Below the pieces are notes generated by a model that saw only the letters and a list, made by a program, of their open reading frames with translations, was not told the DNA's origin and searched no databases. Below, piece by piece: positions 1 to 10,950 of a stretch of DNA of 64,000 bases. The position numbers and the translations under genes are program-made. Every line of letters starts with the position of its first letter. The first letter of the stretch is position 1. Source of the DNA: Vicia villosa (lineage: Eukaryota; Streptophyta; Magnoliopsida; Fabales; Fabaceae). Where the stretch lies: contig NC_081182.1 of the NCBI RefSeq assembly GCF_029867415.1, positions 45,772,535 to 45,836,534 of the forward strand, read 5' to 3'.

Positions 1-594
1 GTTTACTGACAGTTGAAGTGTTGAGAGATTACGGAGATTGGCCAATTCTATTGGAATCTCACCAACAAACTTGTTATTTGCCAAAGAAAGATTCTCAAGA
101 GAAATGAGATTGCCAAAAGTTGAAGGAATTTCACCTGTGAGATTATTGACAGAAAAGTCTAAACTTTGTAGATTGTGAAGTTGACCAAGTTGTGATGGAA
201 GTGTACCCGAGAGATTATTGAGAGCTAAATGAATGACATTGAGGAATGTGAGATGAGAAAATTGGAAGGGAATTTGACCATGAAAAGTGTTGTTGGAAAG
301 GTCAAGTGAATGAAGGTAAGTGAGGTTGGAGAGATTAGAAGGTAGTTTACCAGAGAGGCCAAGTCCTGATAAGGTGAGAGATTGAACTCTTTCACCAGCT
401 TTGGAACAGTTGACTCCATACCAGGTACAATGATTAGAATCTTGTCTCCAACTGGCCAAAGCACTGTTTGGATCAGTTAGCTGTAATTTGAAAGATAGAA
501 GTATATCTCTGTCTGTGTTATTGCTGATGCAAATGATGAAATGAAAATTATGAAGTAGGAAATATAAGAACAAAATATGATGTACATGGATCAT
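1..594 (-). CDS. LRR receptor-like kinase, N-terminal part (cut by window edge)
   Basis: The minus strand from the ATG at 592-594 stays open for 198 codons to the window edge, so the gene continues leftwards. It opens with a hydrophobic signal peptide (MIHVHHILFLYFLLHNF), then an LRR N-terminal cap with the paired Cys motif (HCTWYGVNC, residues about 56-64), then about six LRRs of the plant type LxxLxxLxLSxNxLxGxIP. It matches the complete gene at 60153 residue for residue over most of its length (both read SWRQDSNHCTWYGVNCSK), so the two are recent paralogues. By that homology the missing part should hold about 15 more LRRs, a membrane segment and a kinase. The family is LRR-XII (EFR/FLS2/Xa21-like), plasma-membrane receptors of immune type. 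Whether this copy is intact beyond the window cannot be seen. Confidence 0.9.
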   Translation of the reverse strand, partial: MIHVHHILFLYFLLHNFHFIICISNNTDRDILLSFKLQLTDPNSALASWRQDSNHCTWYGVNCSKAGERVQSLTLSGLGLSGKLPSNLSNLTYLHSLDLSNNTFHGQIPFQFSHLTFLNVIHLALNNLSGTLPSQLGQLHNLQSLDFSVNNLTGEIPSTFGNLISLENLSLANNKFVGEIPIELANLRNLSTLQLSVN

Positions 595-665
595 AGTGGC
601 TAAGGAGGTAAAGTTATAATCTGTCTCACACTTTAATGTGCCTGCAGGTATTTATAAGTGAAATC
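595..665 (-). promoter_or_regulatory. Core promoter of the left LRR-RLK gene
   Basis: On the minus strand a TATA-like CTTATAAATAC lies at 648-658, about 55 bp before the ATG. The block TCACACTTTAATG (626-638 as read on plus) recurs upstream of the paralogue at 60107-60119, so the proximal promoter was duplicated with the coding region. Confidence 0.5.
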
Positions 666-773
666 CTCGTTGTCTAATGCTGCATATAGACTTTCATTAT
701 AGTCCCAGAGGATATTTTTTTTGTGTTCTAGAAGAATTCCATGTTGAAAACGTTCACACGTTTAGTTTAGGTA

Positions 774-1412
774 TAGGGGTGGAAATAGGCCAAGCCGATA
801 ACAGGGGCCTACAGGCTAGCCTATATAGGTTCAGGCCAGGCCACACATTATTTTTAAATAGAAAAGGCCTAGGATTTTTTATAAGCCTATTTACTTAAAA
901 AGGTTAGGCCTCAGGCCCTAGAAGAAGCCTTTTAAGTGTATCAGGCCGGTCTATTTAAATAAATATGAATATTTTTTTATTATCATTATGTTATGTTTTA
1001 TAGTTTGAATTAAAATACATAAATAAAATTTGGTTATCTTGAAGAAATTGTGAAAATAAGATGAAAACATCTGATGAACATTGTTTTCATAAGTTCTCTT
1101 AAAAAAAATAGTCTTCTAAAACTTATGCTAAGAGATAAGTTAAAATAAGTCAATGCAAACAAATTTTTAGTCTCTTGGTCTTTTAGTTAGTTAGTCTATT
1201 TAAACATTATATTAATTTCTTATATACATATGTCTAAAACAAATAGGCTTTTATATAGGCTAACAGGCTAATCAGGCCTTCGAATAGGCCAGACTCAGGC
1301 CTAAACAATAAGCCTACGACAGGCCACAGGCCAGGCTTAGGCTTCCGTTTTTTTGACAGGTCAGGCTTAGGCTTGGCAAAGCCTAGCTCGGCCCAGCCTA
1401 TTTCCACCCCTA
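774..1412. mobile_element. hAT-type MITE, 639 bp
   Basis: Perfect 17-bp terminal inverted repeats (TAGGGGTGGAAATAGGC at 774-790 and its complement at 1396-1412) are flanked by a perfect 8-bp target duplication TTTAGGTA (766-773 and 1413-1420). An 8-bp duplication with a TAGGG-type end is the hAT superfamily signature. The subterminal regions are rich in AGGCC/GGCCT motifs, likely transposase-binding repeats. There is no coding capacity, so it is non-autonomous. It sits in the 5' flank of the left receptor gene. Confidence 0.88.
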
Positions 1413-1511
1413 TTTAGGTATAAAAGAAGACGAAGGGTAAAATTATATAATGAATTTAAGTTTTTTATTGCAAAATATATAAGTTAAAAGTAGTTTAAAT
1501 TTGTACTGCAT

Positions 1512-2012
1512 ACTACGGAGCATCGACTCTGACATGGACACCGGAACACGACACGACACGTACACTACGACTCCTATAATATGAAATATATAAGACACGG
1601 ATACAGCTACATATATGGTAGTATTTGACCCTTATTTATCCATTTATTATTAAAAGAGTTACAAATATTTTAATCAAAATTAATGTTACAATTTTTTAGC
1701 GATAACATTGCTTCAATACAAGGCTAACTATTTTATGTGTATTGTTTGAAAATACATAAGGTGTATTAAAGCAAAGAAAATAAATAACATTTTTTTAAAC
1801 ACCTGGGTGAATTGTCCGACAAATTCTGAATGAGTGTCATATGGGTGTTGGACACCGATTCAAAGAGTGTCGAATCAAAGAAAATAATTTTTTTTGTGAC
1901 ACTTGTCTGACTTTTCCGACACTTATTTAACTTTTTCGACATGTGTCGTACGGGTGTCATACAAGTGTCGGACACCGCGACACGCCAGCTCCAAGAAGTG
2001 TTCGTGCTTCAT
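1512..2012. mobile_element. Candidate MITE with degenerate GTGTC-rich inverted ends
   Basis: The left part (about 1517-1560) reads GAGCATCGAC...GACACCGGAACACGACACG; the right part (about 1937-2010) is its imperfect inverse, ending GTGTCGGACACCG...GTGTTCGTGCTTC. The middle is AT-rich and non-coding. No clean target duplication was found, so superfamily and exact ends are uncertain. Confidence 0.4.
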
Positions 2013-2035
2013 AGACTGCATATGTTGTCCAGGAC

Positions 2036-2243
2036 AGATGTTGCACTGCATATGTTGGAACATCGAGTTCCATGTGGTGCAGCAAAATATCCAAATTAAA
2101 TTTTTATTATGAATTTGTAGATCTTCTTTATAGAGTGGAACTTTGATAGAATAAGTCTGAACCAAAACTGCAATAAATTATGTATGTTGTAAGAGGCCAG
2201 ATGTTGCAGCACACATGTTGTAACATCAGATTCCACATGTGTC
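2036..2243. repeat. Direct repeat pair, about 45 bp
   Basis: AGATGTTGCA...ATGTTG.AACATC..ATTCCA.ATGTG occurs at 2036-2083 and again at 2199-2243, about 163 bp apart and partly diverged. The unit contains an imperfect palindrome (ATGTTG/CAACAT). Origin unknown; it may be a repeat end. Confidence 0.45.
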
Positions 2244-2308
2244 CCTTTTGCACCAGAACTAGCTTGAAGAAACTTCATGTTGTTTTTTATAATGCAGTCA
2301 ATCCAAAA

Positions 2309-2413
<105 letters not shown>

Positions 2414-2418
2414 TAATG

Positions 2419-2647
2419 AGTAAATTATATGAGAATGTGAGAATTTAATAACAACCATTAAATTTAAATTAAAAGTTGTGATTAAAAAATAATTTTAAAA
2501 TTTAGTTAGTGATTTTTCTTTCTTCGCAAAAGTGCTAGATTTTTTGAAGTTTTGGCACATAATTCAGAGAAAGCTACGGTTTAATCCTAACATTTTCTTT
2601 TAAATATGATGGTTATTATTCATTCTCACATTTGCATATAATTTACT
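2419..2647. mobile_element. Foldback MITE next to (AT)n
   Basis: The left arm starting AGTAAATTATATGAGAATGT (2419-2459) is the imperfect complement of the right arm 2607-2647 (ending ...CATATAATTTACT). The loop is AT-rich and non-coding. Its arm motif ATATGAGAATGTGAGA is shared with the foldbacks at 32665 and 33201. Confidence 0.65.
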
Positions 2648-3500
2648 GATTCTTACTAGATATGTTCTCTCTCTTGCATATGAATTATTCGGAGTCAGAT
2701 TTCTCATCAATCGGAGCTAACAACTCGTTAGATGTTTGGTTCTTCTTCATTCTTCTCTATGTATTTCTCTATTTGTTGGGTTTTGTTTGAAAGCTTACTC
2801 TGAACCTATGTATATTTGTTGATCAATGTGTTGTATAAAGTTTGCTTTACAAATCAAACTTGTTGTCTTCCTTGATGTTTTTGTATTTATGCTTGGATTT
2901 ATGCTGTTAGACATATACCTCACAAATCTTGATTGAAGTTAGATATCTATTAGTTTCTAAACTCTAGAGATGAATTTAGAGATCATAATCACTGTAGGAA
3001 GCAAAATCTGATTTTTTTTAAATTGCAGTCGAGTTTGTTTAGCATAAAGAGATTAAATTAGTAAAAAACAACCTCCACTTTTTCATTTGAGATTCGTAAA
3101 TAAAATGTGTAATCCAAAAAGAAAATATTATTATTTGAATTGGTTTTAGTTTAAACACTCTTACATTCTATAATATAATATTAAAATATTTTAAAAAATA
3201 ATAATACTATCACTTAGCTTTAGAAAAAAATACTTATGAATAGTTCGATTTAAAAAGATCATAGTAGAGTTCAATTTAAAATTCAAAGCAGACACGTCAA
3301 ACTAATAATTCGATTCTCGAATAATTTAAATAGTTCCATTTAAATTTTAAGAATTTTTATTGAGTATAGATCCTCGGCAGCCAGTGTGTTGGCATCTAAA
3401 TCTGCAGTCAAAAATAGACTATTAGATTAAACACTTAGATTTAATTGGAAAATTATAAAAATGGAAGTAAACATTCAATAAGTTCAATTATTAATTATTA
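2648..3500. other. AT-rich intergenic DNA, no gene seen
   Basis: No reading frame with recognisable content. At 3369 the sequence GATCCTCGGCAGCCA matches the inverted-repeat end of the element at 51455-52625, so a relict end of that family lies here. Confidence 0.6.
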
Positions 3501-4032
3501 TTTTTGTTCTAGTCTGGGCGGAGCAGTCCCAGCGCTTGTATTTGCGTCGAACTGGCCCAATTTCTTATCCCGGCAGAGCAGGCTCAATTGGCCAAAACCC
3601 AATACGCTGTCCAGTAACCGTCACAAGACCAATTCCGTGCAAGACCACATGGTCAAAACCACCAGCGCAGGATTCGGGCAGGTTGCCCCGAACCCTACGC
3701 TCCACTCCTCCAGAACGCAAGCCACTTGCTGACTCAGCCCTAACAAAGGGAGTTCCGGCAGTTTCCTAGCACGTGGGCCTCCAATTGGATTTGGCACAAT
3801 TAGGGAACCTTAGCCCAATTAGGTAACCTTGGCCCAGCACTGAGGGCTATAAATATCCTCTTTCATTGGAGGGTCAGGTATTCATTCATTCTCTCATAAA
3901 CTTTGTGCTTGCTCTCTCTCTCTCTCTGATTGCTTTCTCACTTTGGCATCGGAGTGTCTTGCAGGTACACCCCACTCAAATTGTTCAAGTCCATCGAAAC
4001 TGATTGTGACGATTCACTCTGATCGGGTAAGA
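3500..4032 (+). mobile_element. LTR fragment, probably Ty3/gypsy (promoter and R-U5)
   Basis: A G+C-richer block (3510-3840) leads into a TATA box CTATAAATA (3847-3855), then a CT-rich leader, then CATCGGAGTGTCTTGCAGGT (from 3948) followed by ACACCCC. A GAGTGTnnngcAGGTnCACCCC block just downstream of the TATA is a pattern I associate with R-U5 of plant gypsy LTRs; the same arrangement occurs on the minus strand near 59460. No primer-binding site or coding region follows, so it looks like a solo or truncated LTR. Exact ends were not determined. Confidence 0.5.
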
Positions 4033-4231
4033 TCAATTTTATTCTAATGGATAGTTTTTTTTTCATTGCACTAGTTTTTTTGCAAATCATATTTATTTTA
4101 TAAAATATTTTATTGTTTTTCTATTTTATCATTCATTTGATATTTATTTTAAAAAATGTAATGTAAAATACAAGGGTTTATATATTATATATTATAAAAT
4201 ATGATATTTATTTTCATACACAAGTCATGTA

Positions 4232-4346
4232 TTGACTTGTATACTATTATTAGGCTAAGATGTACTAACATTTAACATTGATAAAAAGACACAGATCACA
4301 ATCAATACACTTATTGATTCTTTCTTTGCTTTGAAGTTTCCAACAA

Positions 4347-4445
<99 letters not shown>

Positions 4446-4650
4446 TTTCTTTGCTTTGACTTGTATGTACTATTATTAGGCTAAGATGTTAAAACTTTAT
4501 TTATAAATAAAATTATTCTTTCTTTGCTTTGACTTGTATGTACTATTAGTAGGCTAAGATGTAACATTTAACATTGATAAAAAGACTCAAATCACGATCA
4601 ATAGACATATTGATTCTTTCTTTGCTTTGACCATGAAGTTTCCAATAAAA
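4232..4650. repeat. Direct duplication split by (AT)n
   Basis: The block from CTTGTATACTATTATTAGGC through the ATTGATTCTTTCTTTGCTTT motif (4232-4335) is repeated at 4515-4640, and a partial third copy lies at 4443-4490. An (AT)n tract of about 93 bp (4350-4442) separates them. This looks like unequal duplication around a microsatellite. Confidence 0.8.
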
Positions 4651-5214
4651 TGTATGTAAGGTTGGAGATTTTAGTCGTACAGTTTGCTGTTGACAGTCAG
4701 AAATTACCATGTATTTATGATTGTTTATTGAAAAATGTCGTTTTTCGCTAATTTCTCGAAGAAGAAAAATTACATAATTGACCACTTCATCCCTATGTGA
4801 TTTTCTCTATATATTATTTGAAAGTTTGATAATTCTTTAAGATTTAAGAAGATATATAATTAATAGTATTGTTGATTAAATGAATATAATAAGCATAATA
4901 GATGGAGTTAGAGATTTTAACGTGTGTGTTTATGAATTTGTCAAATAATTTATCTATTATATTTTTTAAGTATAAATATTATTATATTATTTTTTATAAG
5001 TTTTATCATTAAAAATAATTAATAATTAAAACAAAATATTTGTGTAATTTTCTCAATTTTGTGGTTGCGCGTTTCTCGAAAACTTTACCCTATATTTCCA
5101 CCATTATTCTACCCTAACATTTATTAAAATATTATAATTATACTCTTTTCTTTATTTATTATTAAATTTTTTGAAATTAAAAAATTATGTACCCTTTCAT
5201 AGTTTCATTCATTA
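4651..5214. other. AT-rich intergenic DNA, no gene seen
   Basis: No coding frame, RNA gene or structured repeat was recognised here. Confidence 0.6.
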
Positions 5215-5921
5215 ATGGAAAATTCTTTGGCCACCTCTCAACCTTCTAGGTCACCTCTGGTGAAAAACCCAAACTACCCCTGACTTCGGAAATGCATTTC
5301 CGAAATGCAAGAAAAATGTGTTTTCGGAGATGCATCTCCGAAAGCGCCTTTTTTTTTGAAAAAATTGTCTTATTTCGGAAGTTCATTTCCGAAAACAGCA
5401 TTTCGGAAGTTCATTTCCGAAATACTGCGCGTTTTGCAGATTAAGCAAAACAGTCCCCCTCCCCCATTCATTTACCCTAATCTTCTTCCAAACTCATCCT
5501 CTTTCAAAATTTCTGCAACAAGCAAGTGTGAAGTCAAAGAGATTGCCAAAGTCTTCTTCCAATCTCAACCTAAATAATCTCAAACACTAATTGGTAAGTT
5601 TATCTTTTTTTTTTCAATTTTTAGATCCATTATTCATTACTCTATTAGGGTGTTTAGAAATTGAAAAAAATCACATTAAGATAGGTTGGTACTGATATTA
5701 GGTTGTTTAGTAGGCATAAAAGTAGTTTTGATTTAGGATTTTGGGGTCTGCCATTGGAGGTTGCAGAGAACTTCTTGGCAGGGGTGTTTCGGAAGTTCAT
5801 TTCCGAAAACACCTCCATTCTCAGTTTCGGAAATGAACTTCCGATGTGTATCAGAATTTCAATTTTTTTTAGTTTTTTCTGTTGTCTCGCATATTAATCG
5901 ATTTCAATTGTTTTCAGGAAC
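5215..5921. repeat. Leader of the PMD element with repeated near-palindromes
   Basis: Near-palindromes of the form TTTCGGAAGTTCATTTCCGAAA occur at about 5285, 5321, 5372, 5400, 5788 and, inverted, 5826. They lie upstream of and within the probable 5' untranslated region of the PMD gene, which ends in an acceptor-like TTTTCAG (5911-5917) just before its ATG. Related motifs recur at 12290-12500, 52634-52710, 57320-57390 and 57790-57865. Confidence 0.6.
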
Positions 5922-7697
5922 ATGTCAGGCAACCAAGAACGCATCAGACAGGGTAGAGAGACACAGACTGCGTCGGCTAGACGCGAGCGGGCGGCGGCGC
6001 AGCTGGCGTCGACACAGGGACGGGGGTAGGGTCGGGGACAACGTGTGCGAGTTCCCGTGGAGATGGACGAGGGTACCTCTACATCTGGATCGAGGAGTCG
6101 GCTGGCTCGGGTATCTTCTTCCCGCCAGCGAGAGGAGCAGGAGGAGGAGAAGGAGGTGGCAGTGCCATACCACGAGGCGGAGGGGGGTACCGGATGTTGA
6201 CCCTCCACTCGGGGAGGAGTATGAGCAGGAGGACAGCTACCCGGGAGGGCCCATTGACACTTCCGTGCTGATTACCTACCACGATCACGTCGCTCGGCGT
6301 ATCTGGGAGGTAGAGGTATTTTTTATAATTTGCCCGACTACATTATTTAACCGTTTATAATTTAGACGTTTATTCGATATTTTCTTAACGGTCTATTTAA
6401 CATACGCTTTTATTTGTTTTTTTTGTAACAGGAGAGAGAGCCGTTGAAAATGGTGAACCACGCCCCTAAGATTTTCAGTCTGTTTAAACCGACTGCTGAG
6501 TGGTTTAACGACTCGGTGAGAGCTTCAGGGCTTAGTGGGCTCTGCATGACGGGGTACACCATCATCAGCCACGGCATGCAGGGGGCCTTTGTGGAGCGCT
6601 GGCACAAGGAGACGTCTTCTTTCCACTTCCCGGTTGGGGAGATGACGATCACCTTGCATGACGTGCAGTGTTTTCTCCACCTGCCGATCAGGGGTCCGCT
6701 GTTGACCCACTCCCGGATCCAGAGGGTCGAAGCCAGTCAGTGGATGGCGCTCTATTTGGGCATGGAACCCGAAGCTGTTGACTATGAGTGCATCACGACA
6801 TTTGGGCCTCATATCCGGTTCACCACACTGAGCCGCTATTTCGAGCACCACCTGGACGCGGTGGCCGATGCCGAGGATGCGGGTGACGACCTATTTATAC
6901 ATTATCACCGTGGCTGCGCTCTCTGGTGCTGGTACATGCATGTGGTAGGCGCTACGATCTTTGTGGACAAGAGTGCGAGGTACGTCGACGTGACCTACCT
7001 CCGCTACTTCATGGACCTAACTATCGTTCACCAGTGGAACTGGGGGGCAGCTACTCTGGCATACCTATACCAGAAGCTGAATGAGGCCTCCAACTGGAGG
7101 ACGAGGCAGTTGGTCGGATCCTGCACACTACTTACGGTACGTTTCATTTTAATTGTTTTGTATTTATTTATGTTTCGTATTTATTTTTAATACATTATCG
7201 TGTTTGTGTTTCAGAGCTGGATCATCTCCTACTTCTCCCGCATCCACGACTTCCACATCGATCCTGCGTACGCTGACGCCATGCCCAGGGCCGCCAGATA
7301 CGTTCTCCAGAGGGGGAACAATACGGTGGGACCATACCGTGGGTACTTAGACCGCACGATGCACGATGACGTCACCTGGAGGCCGTTCAGCGACTACACT
7401 CAGATTGTCCCCTTTGACGGCATATCTCTATATTCTGGCTGGTTGGCATGCGGGACTACCATCATGGTCCGGTATCACCCTGAGCGGTGCATGCGGCAGT
7501 TCGGATTTGTGCAGATGATACCCAGGTCACCCTTTGAGGCTGCTCCCGACACAGTGACCCGAGTCCAGCTCACTGTCATATTTGAGGATTGGGAGCGTCA
7601 TGTGGTACCGGAGGAGTACCCCCAGGACTGGCACAATGTGGAGGGATACGTCACATGGTTCTACCGGGTGTCACATATATGCCACTTATTTAGTTAA
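5922..7697 (+). pseudogene. Plant-mobile-domain (MAIN-like) protein, transposon type, disrupted
   Basis: Three exons can be read: 5922-6315 (ATG, basic and Glu-rich linker), 6432-7136 (acceptor GTAACAG, donor ACG/GTACGT) and 7215-7697 (acceptor TTTCAG). Exons 2 and 3 encode a plant mobile domain: exon 2 has HFPVGEMTITLHDVQCFLHLP and the GALxLAYLY-like block WNWGAATLAYLY; exon 3 has RPFSDYTQIVPFDGISLYSG and CMRQFGFVQMIP. The family includes Arabidopsis MAIN and many transposon-borne proteins. Exon 1 is broken by an in-frame TAG at about 6028, followed by a frameshift before the DPPLGEEYEQED segment. The C-terminus stops soon after the WFYRVSH motif, where relatives usually continue. The surrounding repeats suggest the gene belongs to a mobile element. 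G+C is clearly higher than in its surroundings. Molecular function in this copy is probably lost. Confidence 0.78.
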
Positions 7698-8870
7698 TTG
7701 AATACGGTTCTTTTTTTGCCTATTGTGTTTTTCTAATTGTCAGATTATTGTTATTTATGTGCTAGTTAATAGTTCATCGGGGTAAACCCAATCCCATGCT
7801 GTGTCTTTTAGTGAAATCATGTATTAATATGAATGTGGTTTAATACGAATGGGAATATGATAAGCCATCCGAAAAATTGAATTACTGGCGTGACTAGTGT
7901 TTCTACGCATCGATGACCAAGTTACAAAGAAAACATATACTTTTATTGTCCTATCAAACTAGTGTCTTGATAATATGGTAATATAATCTATACATAGTGT
8001 CATGTTATGAGATATAGTACATACAATTGGATAGTGTTTCTAAGCTACTGTAGCGTCACACATACTGTGTTTGTATTGTGTTTGTATGTGTTAAACTAAG
8101 GAAAATCTATTTTCAAGTTTATAATATATAGCAATTCATTAATAATAATAATAATAAAAAAATTGGTTTAATATTATAGATATTATTTTTAGGAGTTTTG
8201 AGTTAGAGATAAATATTTATATTATTTGGCTAACTTAAATTATTGTCAATGGGGTTGTTAGAGTTGTCATTAAGATTGTTAGAGTTGCTTTCGAGTTGTT
8301 TAGAGTAAAATCTGATAAATCATAAAATTAAAATTAAAGGTATTTGACTCTTTAGAGTTATTTTATTATTACTTGAGTCAGGCCATTAGCCAATTGAGTT
8401 CATAAGAGTTACCCTTATATGTAAGAGTTGTCAGTAGAGTATTTTTGAGTACTTTAGAGTTATTTTAGAGTCGTAGGAATTACTGTAGAATTGTTTAGAG
8501 TTTCTTGGGAACTCTGTTGAGTTATAATTATATATTGTTATAACTTTTTATGAGTTAATAATATAGAATAAATTAATGAAAATATTTTGTTGAGATGTTT
8601 TGAATTCATAAAAATGTTATTTTTGATTCTTTTGAGTTTTTGAGACTGTTGGCTACTCTTGGACAGCGTTAAGTGCTGCTTTGAGTGATTTAAAGGATTA
8701 AAATTAATTTTTGATTGATTTTATTAATTTTGACGAGAGATGATTATGTATAGAAAAATGTTGGTGTTGTGCATGATTATTATGCTTTCTAATTGAATAC
8801 TTGTTGATTTCATAAGTATATTGTTATGGTGGTTGACTGATGGTGAGTATGTGATGTTGAATGATATTAA
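7698..8870. other. AT-rich DNA, no gene seen
   Basis: No coding content found. It may hold the 5' part of the LTR whose 3' part is recognisable from about 8880. TTAGAGTT-like motifs recur at irregular spacing between 8270 and 8530. Confidence 0.5.
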
Positions 8871-8879
8871 AGTTGTTGT

Positions 8880-9846
8880 TGTGTTGTGGGATAATAGTTC
8901 GAGCAGGGTGAACTATTATCGTGGGTCAATGCATGTTGTTTATTGTCGGGAGAAGACTTTAAATCTTATGTTGTTGTGGCATTGATGTGTTTTGACATGC
9001 ATTCATGATGTCGTTGTTGTTGATGAAAGAGGCGAGTTGCAATCCGAGCAGGGTGGATTGGTGACTTGTCCCGAATCCGAGCAGGGTGGATTCGGGGTTC
9101 GAGCAGGGTGAACCCGGTTCCCAAGTGAACCAATTTTTGATGATATGGTACCACACGCATATGCATAGAGTTGCATAGACGAGTTGCATTACATAACGAG
9201 TCATGTGTATATTTGTTGAATTATAATTATTGAGTTGTGATTGATTGGTGTGTTCGGTGCGAGAGTGTAATTGATACACTATGATTGAGATTATGTAGAA
9301 TATATTATGTGTTGATATCCTACCTTGTAGTATTTGCCTTTGATTATTGATTGTGAATTCTCACCCCTTTTGTTTGAATGTTACCTCTACGTGGGTAACG
9401 CGCAGGTGACAAGGATTAGAGTAGCTGAGGTATGGAGCGATGCCTAGTATTGCGTAGATCGAGTCGGGTTCTGCTCTGATATGTAACACTGGGGGATGAA
9501 CGCTTGTTTTTGCAATTCTTTTATTATGATTCGTTTTCGGGAAGTTTTTGAGAGGATTATGAACTCTCCTTGATTGTGTTGAAACTGTTGGTACTTTCCG
9601 TCATTTTTTTAAGATGATAATTACTATGCATTAATTATTTTCGTTGCATTAATAAAGTGAAGTTGAACAATAATATGATTTTGATGTCGGTTCATCCGTA
9701 CTAAAGTGTTATGTATCTTTATTTAAACATCTGAGCATAAGTTTGTGAAAAGTTGATGATGTAGCATCCCATTATTTGTTTGATTAATTTTTTTTAATCA
9801 CTCTGAATATTTATTTAAATTTACGATGGGGAAATGGGGTGTTACA
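8880..9846 (+). mobile_element. LTR of a Ty3/gypsy (chromovirus-like) element, 3' part
   Basis: Three or more GAGCAGGGTG motifs (8899-9110) are followed by ACGTGGGTAACGCGCAGGTG (9391) and a TCTGCTCTGATATGTAACAC segment (9470-9490). The block ends in GGGGTGTTACA at 9846, with the CA end typical of LTRs. The LTR end abuts a CACTA protein exon directly, so it inserted into or recombined with that gene. A TGTAGCATCCCATT at 9766 resembles a second LTR start, so the 3' end may be rearranged. Confidence 0.5.
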
Positions 9847-10085
9847 CCAGATGGGACTGCATCAAATATTTCAAAATGAAGAGGGAGATGGTATGAAGGC
9901 GCTATTTAAGACAATGATGAAGCAACAAAACCCGCATATGAGCGACGAGGAGATCTCTAATTTGATGGCAAGTGCTATGGGCTGTTCCATTAGTTCTACT
10001 GCTGCTCCTGCTGATCCACATTCGTCTGCATCAACTCATATTCCACATTGCGAACAGGTATACTCTAAACTACAAAATTGCAGCA

Positions 10086-10500
10086 TATGGCACTGTATAG
10101 GGCACTGAATTATCAAGTGTTTTCTGAAATTAGAAACTGTATAGGGCACCGAATTATCAAGTGTATAGGACACTGAATAGGGCACTGAATTAGAAACTGA
10201 ATTATCAAGAATTAGAAACTGTATAGGGCACTGAATTATCAAGTGTATAGGGCACTGAATTAGAAACTGAATTATCAAGAATTAGAAACTGTATAGGGCA
10301 CATTAAGTGCATGGATCATGGATGAACAAGTGCAGGGATCACATTAAGAAACTGAATTATCACTGAATTTCTGAAATTGTATGGTTATCATGGATGAACA
10401 AGTGCAGGGATCACATTAAGAAACTGAATTATCACTGAATTTCTGAAATTGTATGGTTATCATGGATGAACAAGTGCAGGGATCACATTAAGTGTTTACT
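10086..10500. repeat. Two minisatellites inside the CACTA-protein intron
   Basis: At 10086-10310, short units built from TATAGGGCACTGAATTA and TCAAGAATTAGAAACTG alternate. At 10313-10500 a unit of about 73 bp beginning ATCATGGATGAACAAGTGCA recurs roughly three times. Both share the AAACTGAATTATCA core, so they probably arose from one seed. Confidence 0.85.
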
Positions 10501-10950
10501 CGAATAGTGAAAAACTGATTTTATTAGTTAATTATATAGGTTTGATTTTAAGCATCTTGTTACAGTTTTACTGTTGTGCAAATTTTGTCATAGTGTTATT
10601 GGTTTTATAGATTTTAAGCATCTTGTTATAGTGTTATTGGTTGGTACAAATTTTGTGAATGCTAGTAACATTGATGTAGTTCATTTTCTGGTGCCAATTA
10701 AACTGAAGTTTTGAAGTATCATCATTGGTTTGTACTATGTGGCCCAAATGGCATAAGGGAATCACATTAATCATGTAAAGTTTCATGTATGATTAAAGAT
10801 TCTATTTGATTTGCTTTAGGCAAAAACAATAGAAGGCTATCTTACTCGAATAGTGAAAAACTGATTTTTTTAGTAAATTATATAGGTTTGATTTTAAGCA
10901 TCCTATTACTGTTTTACTGTTGTAGCTTATAGTGTTATTGGTTGGTACAA
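10497..10950. repeat. Direct duplication, about 90 bp, in the same intron
   Basis: TACTCGAATAGTGAAAAACT plus about 80 further bases (10497-10590) recurs at 10844-10945 with few changes. A third partial copy of the TTTTAAGCATCTTGTTA segment lies at 10610. Confidence 0.8.

Noticed and set aside
225..464. 79-codon minus-strand frame as a gene (and its counterpart at 60280-60519)
   Set aside because: It is an off-frame shadow of the LRR-RLK reading frame; it is conserved in both copies only because the receptor is.
6079..6851. Several minus-strand frames over the PMD gene
   Set aside because: Antisense shadows in a G+C-rich coding region; the plus-strand frames carry the PMD motifs and splice sites.
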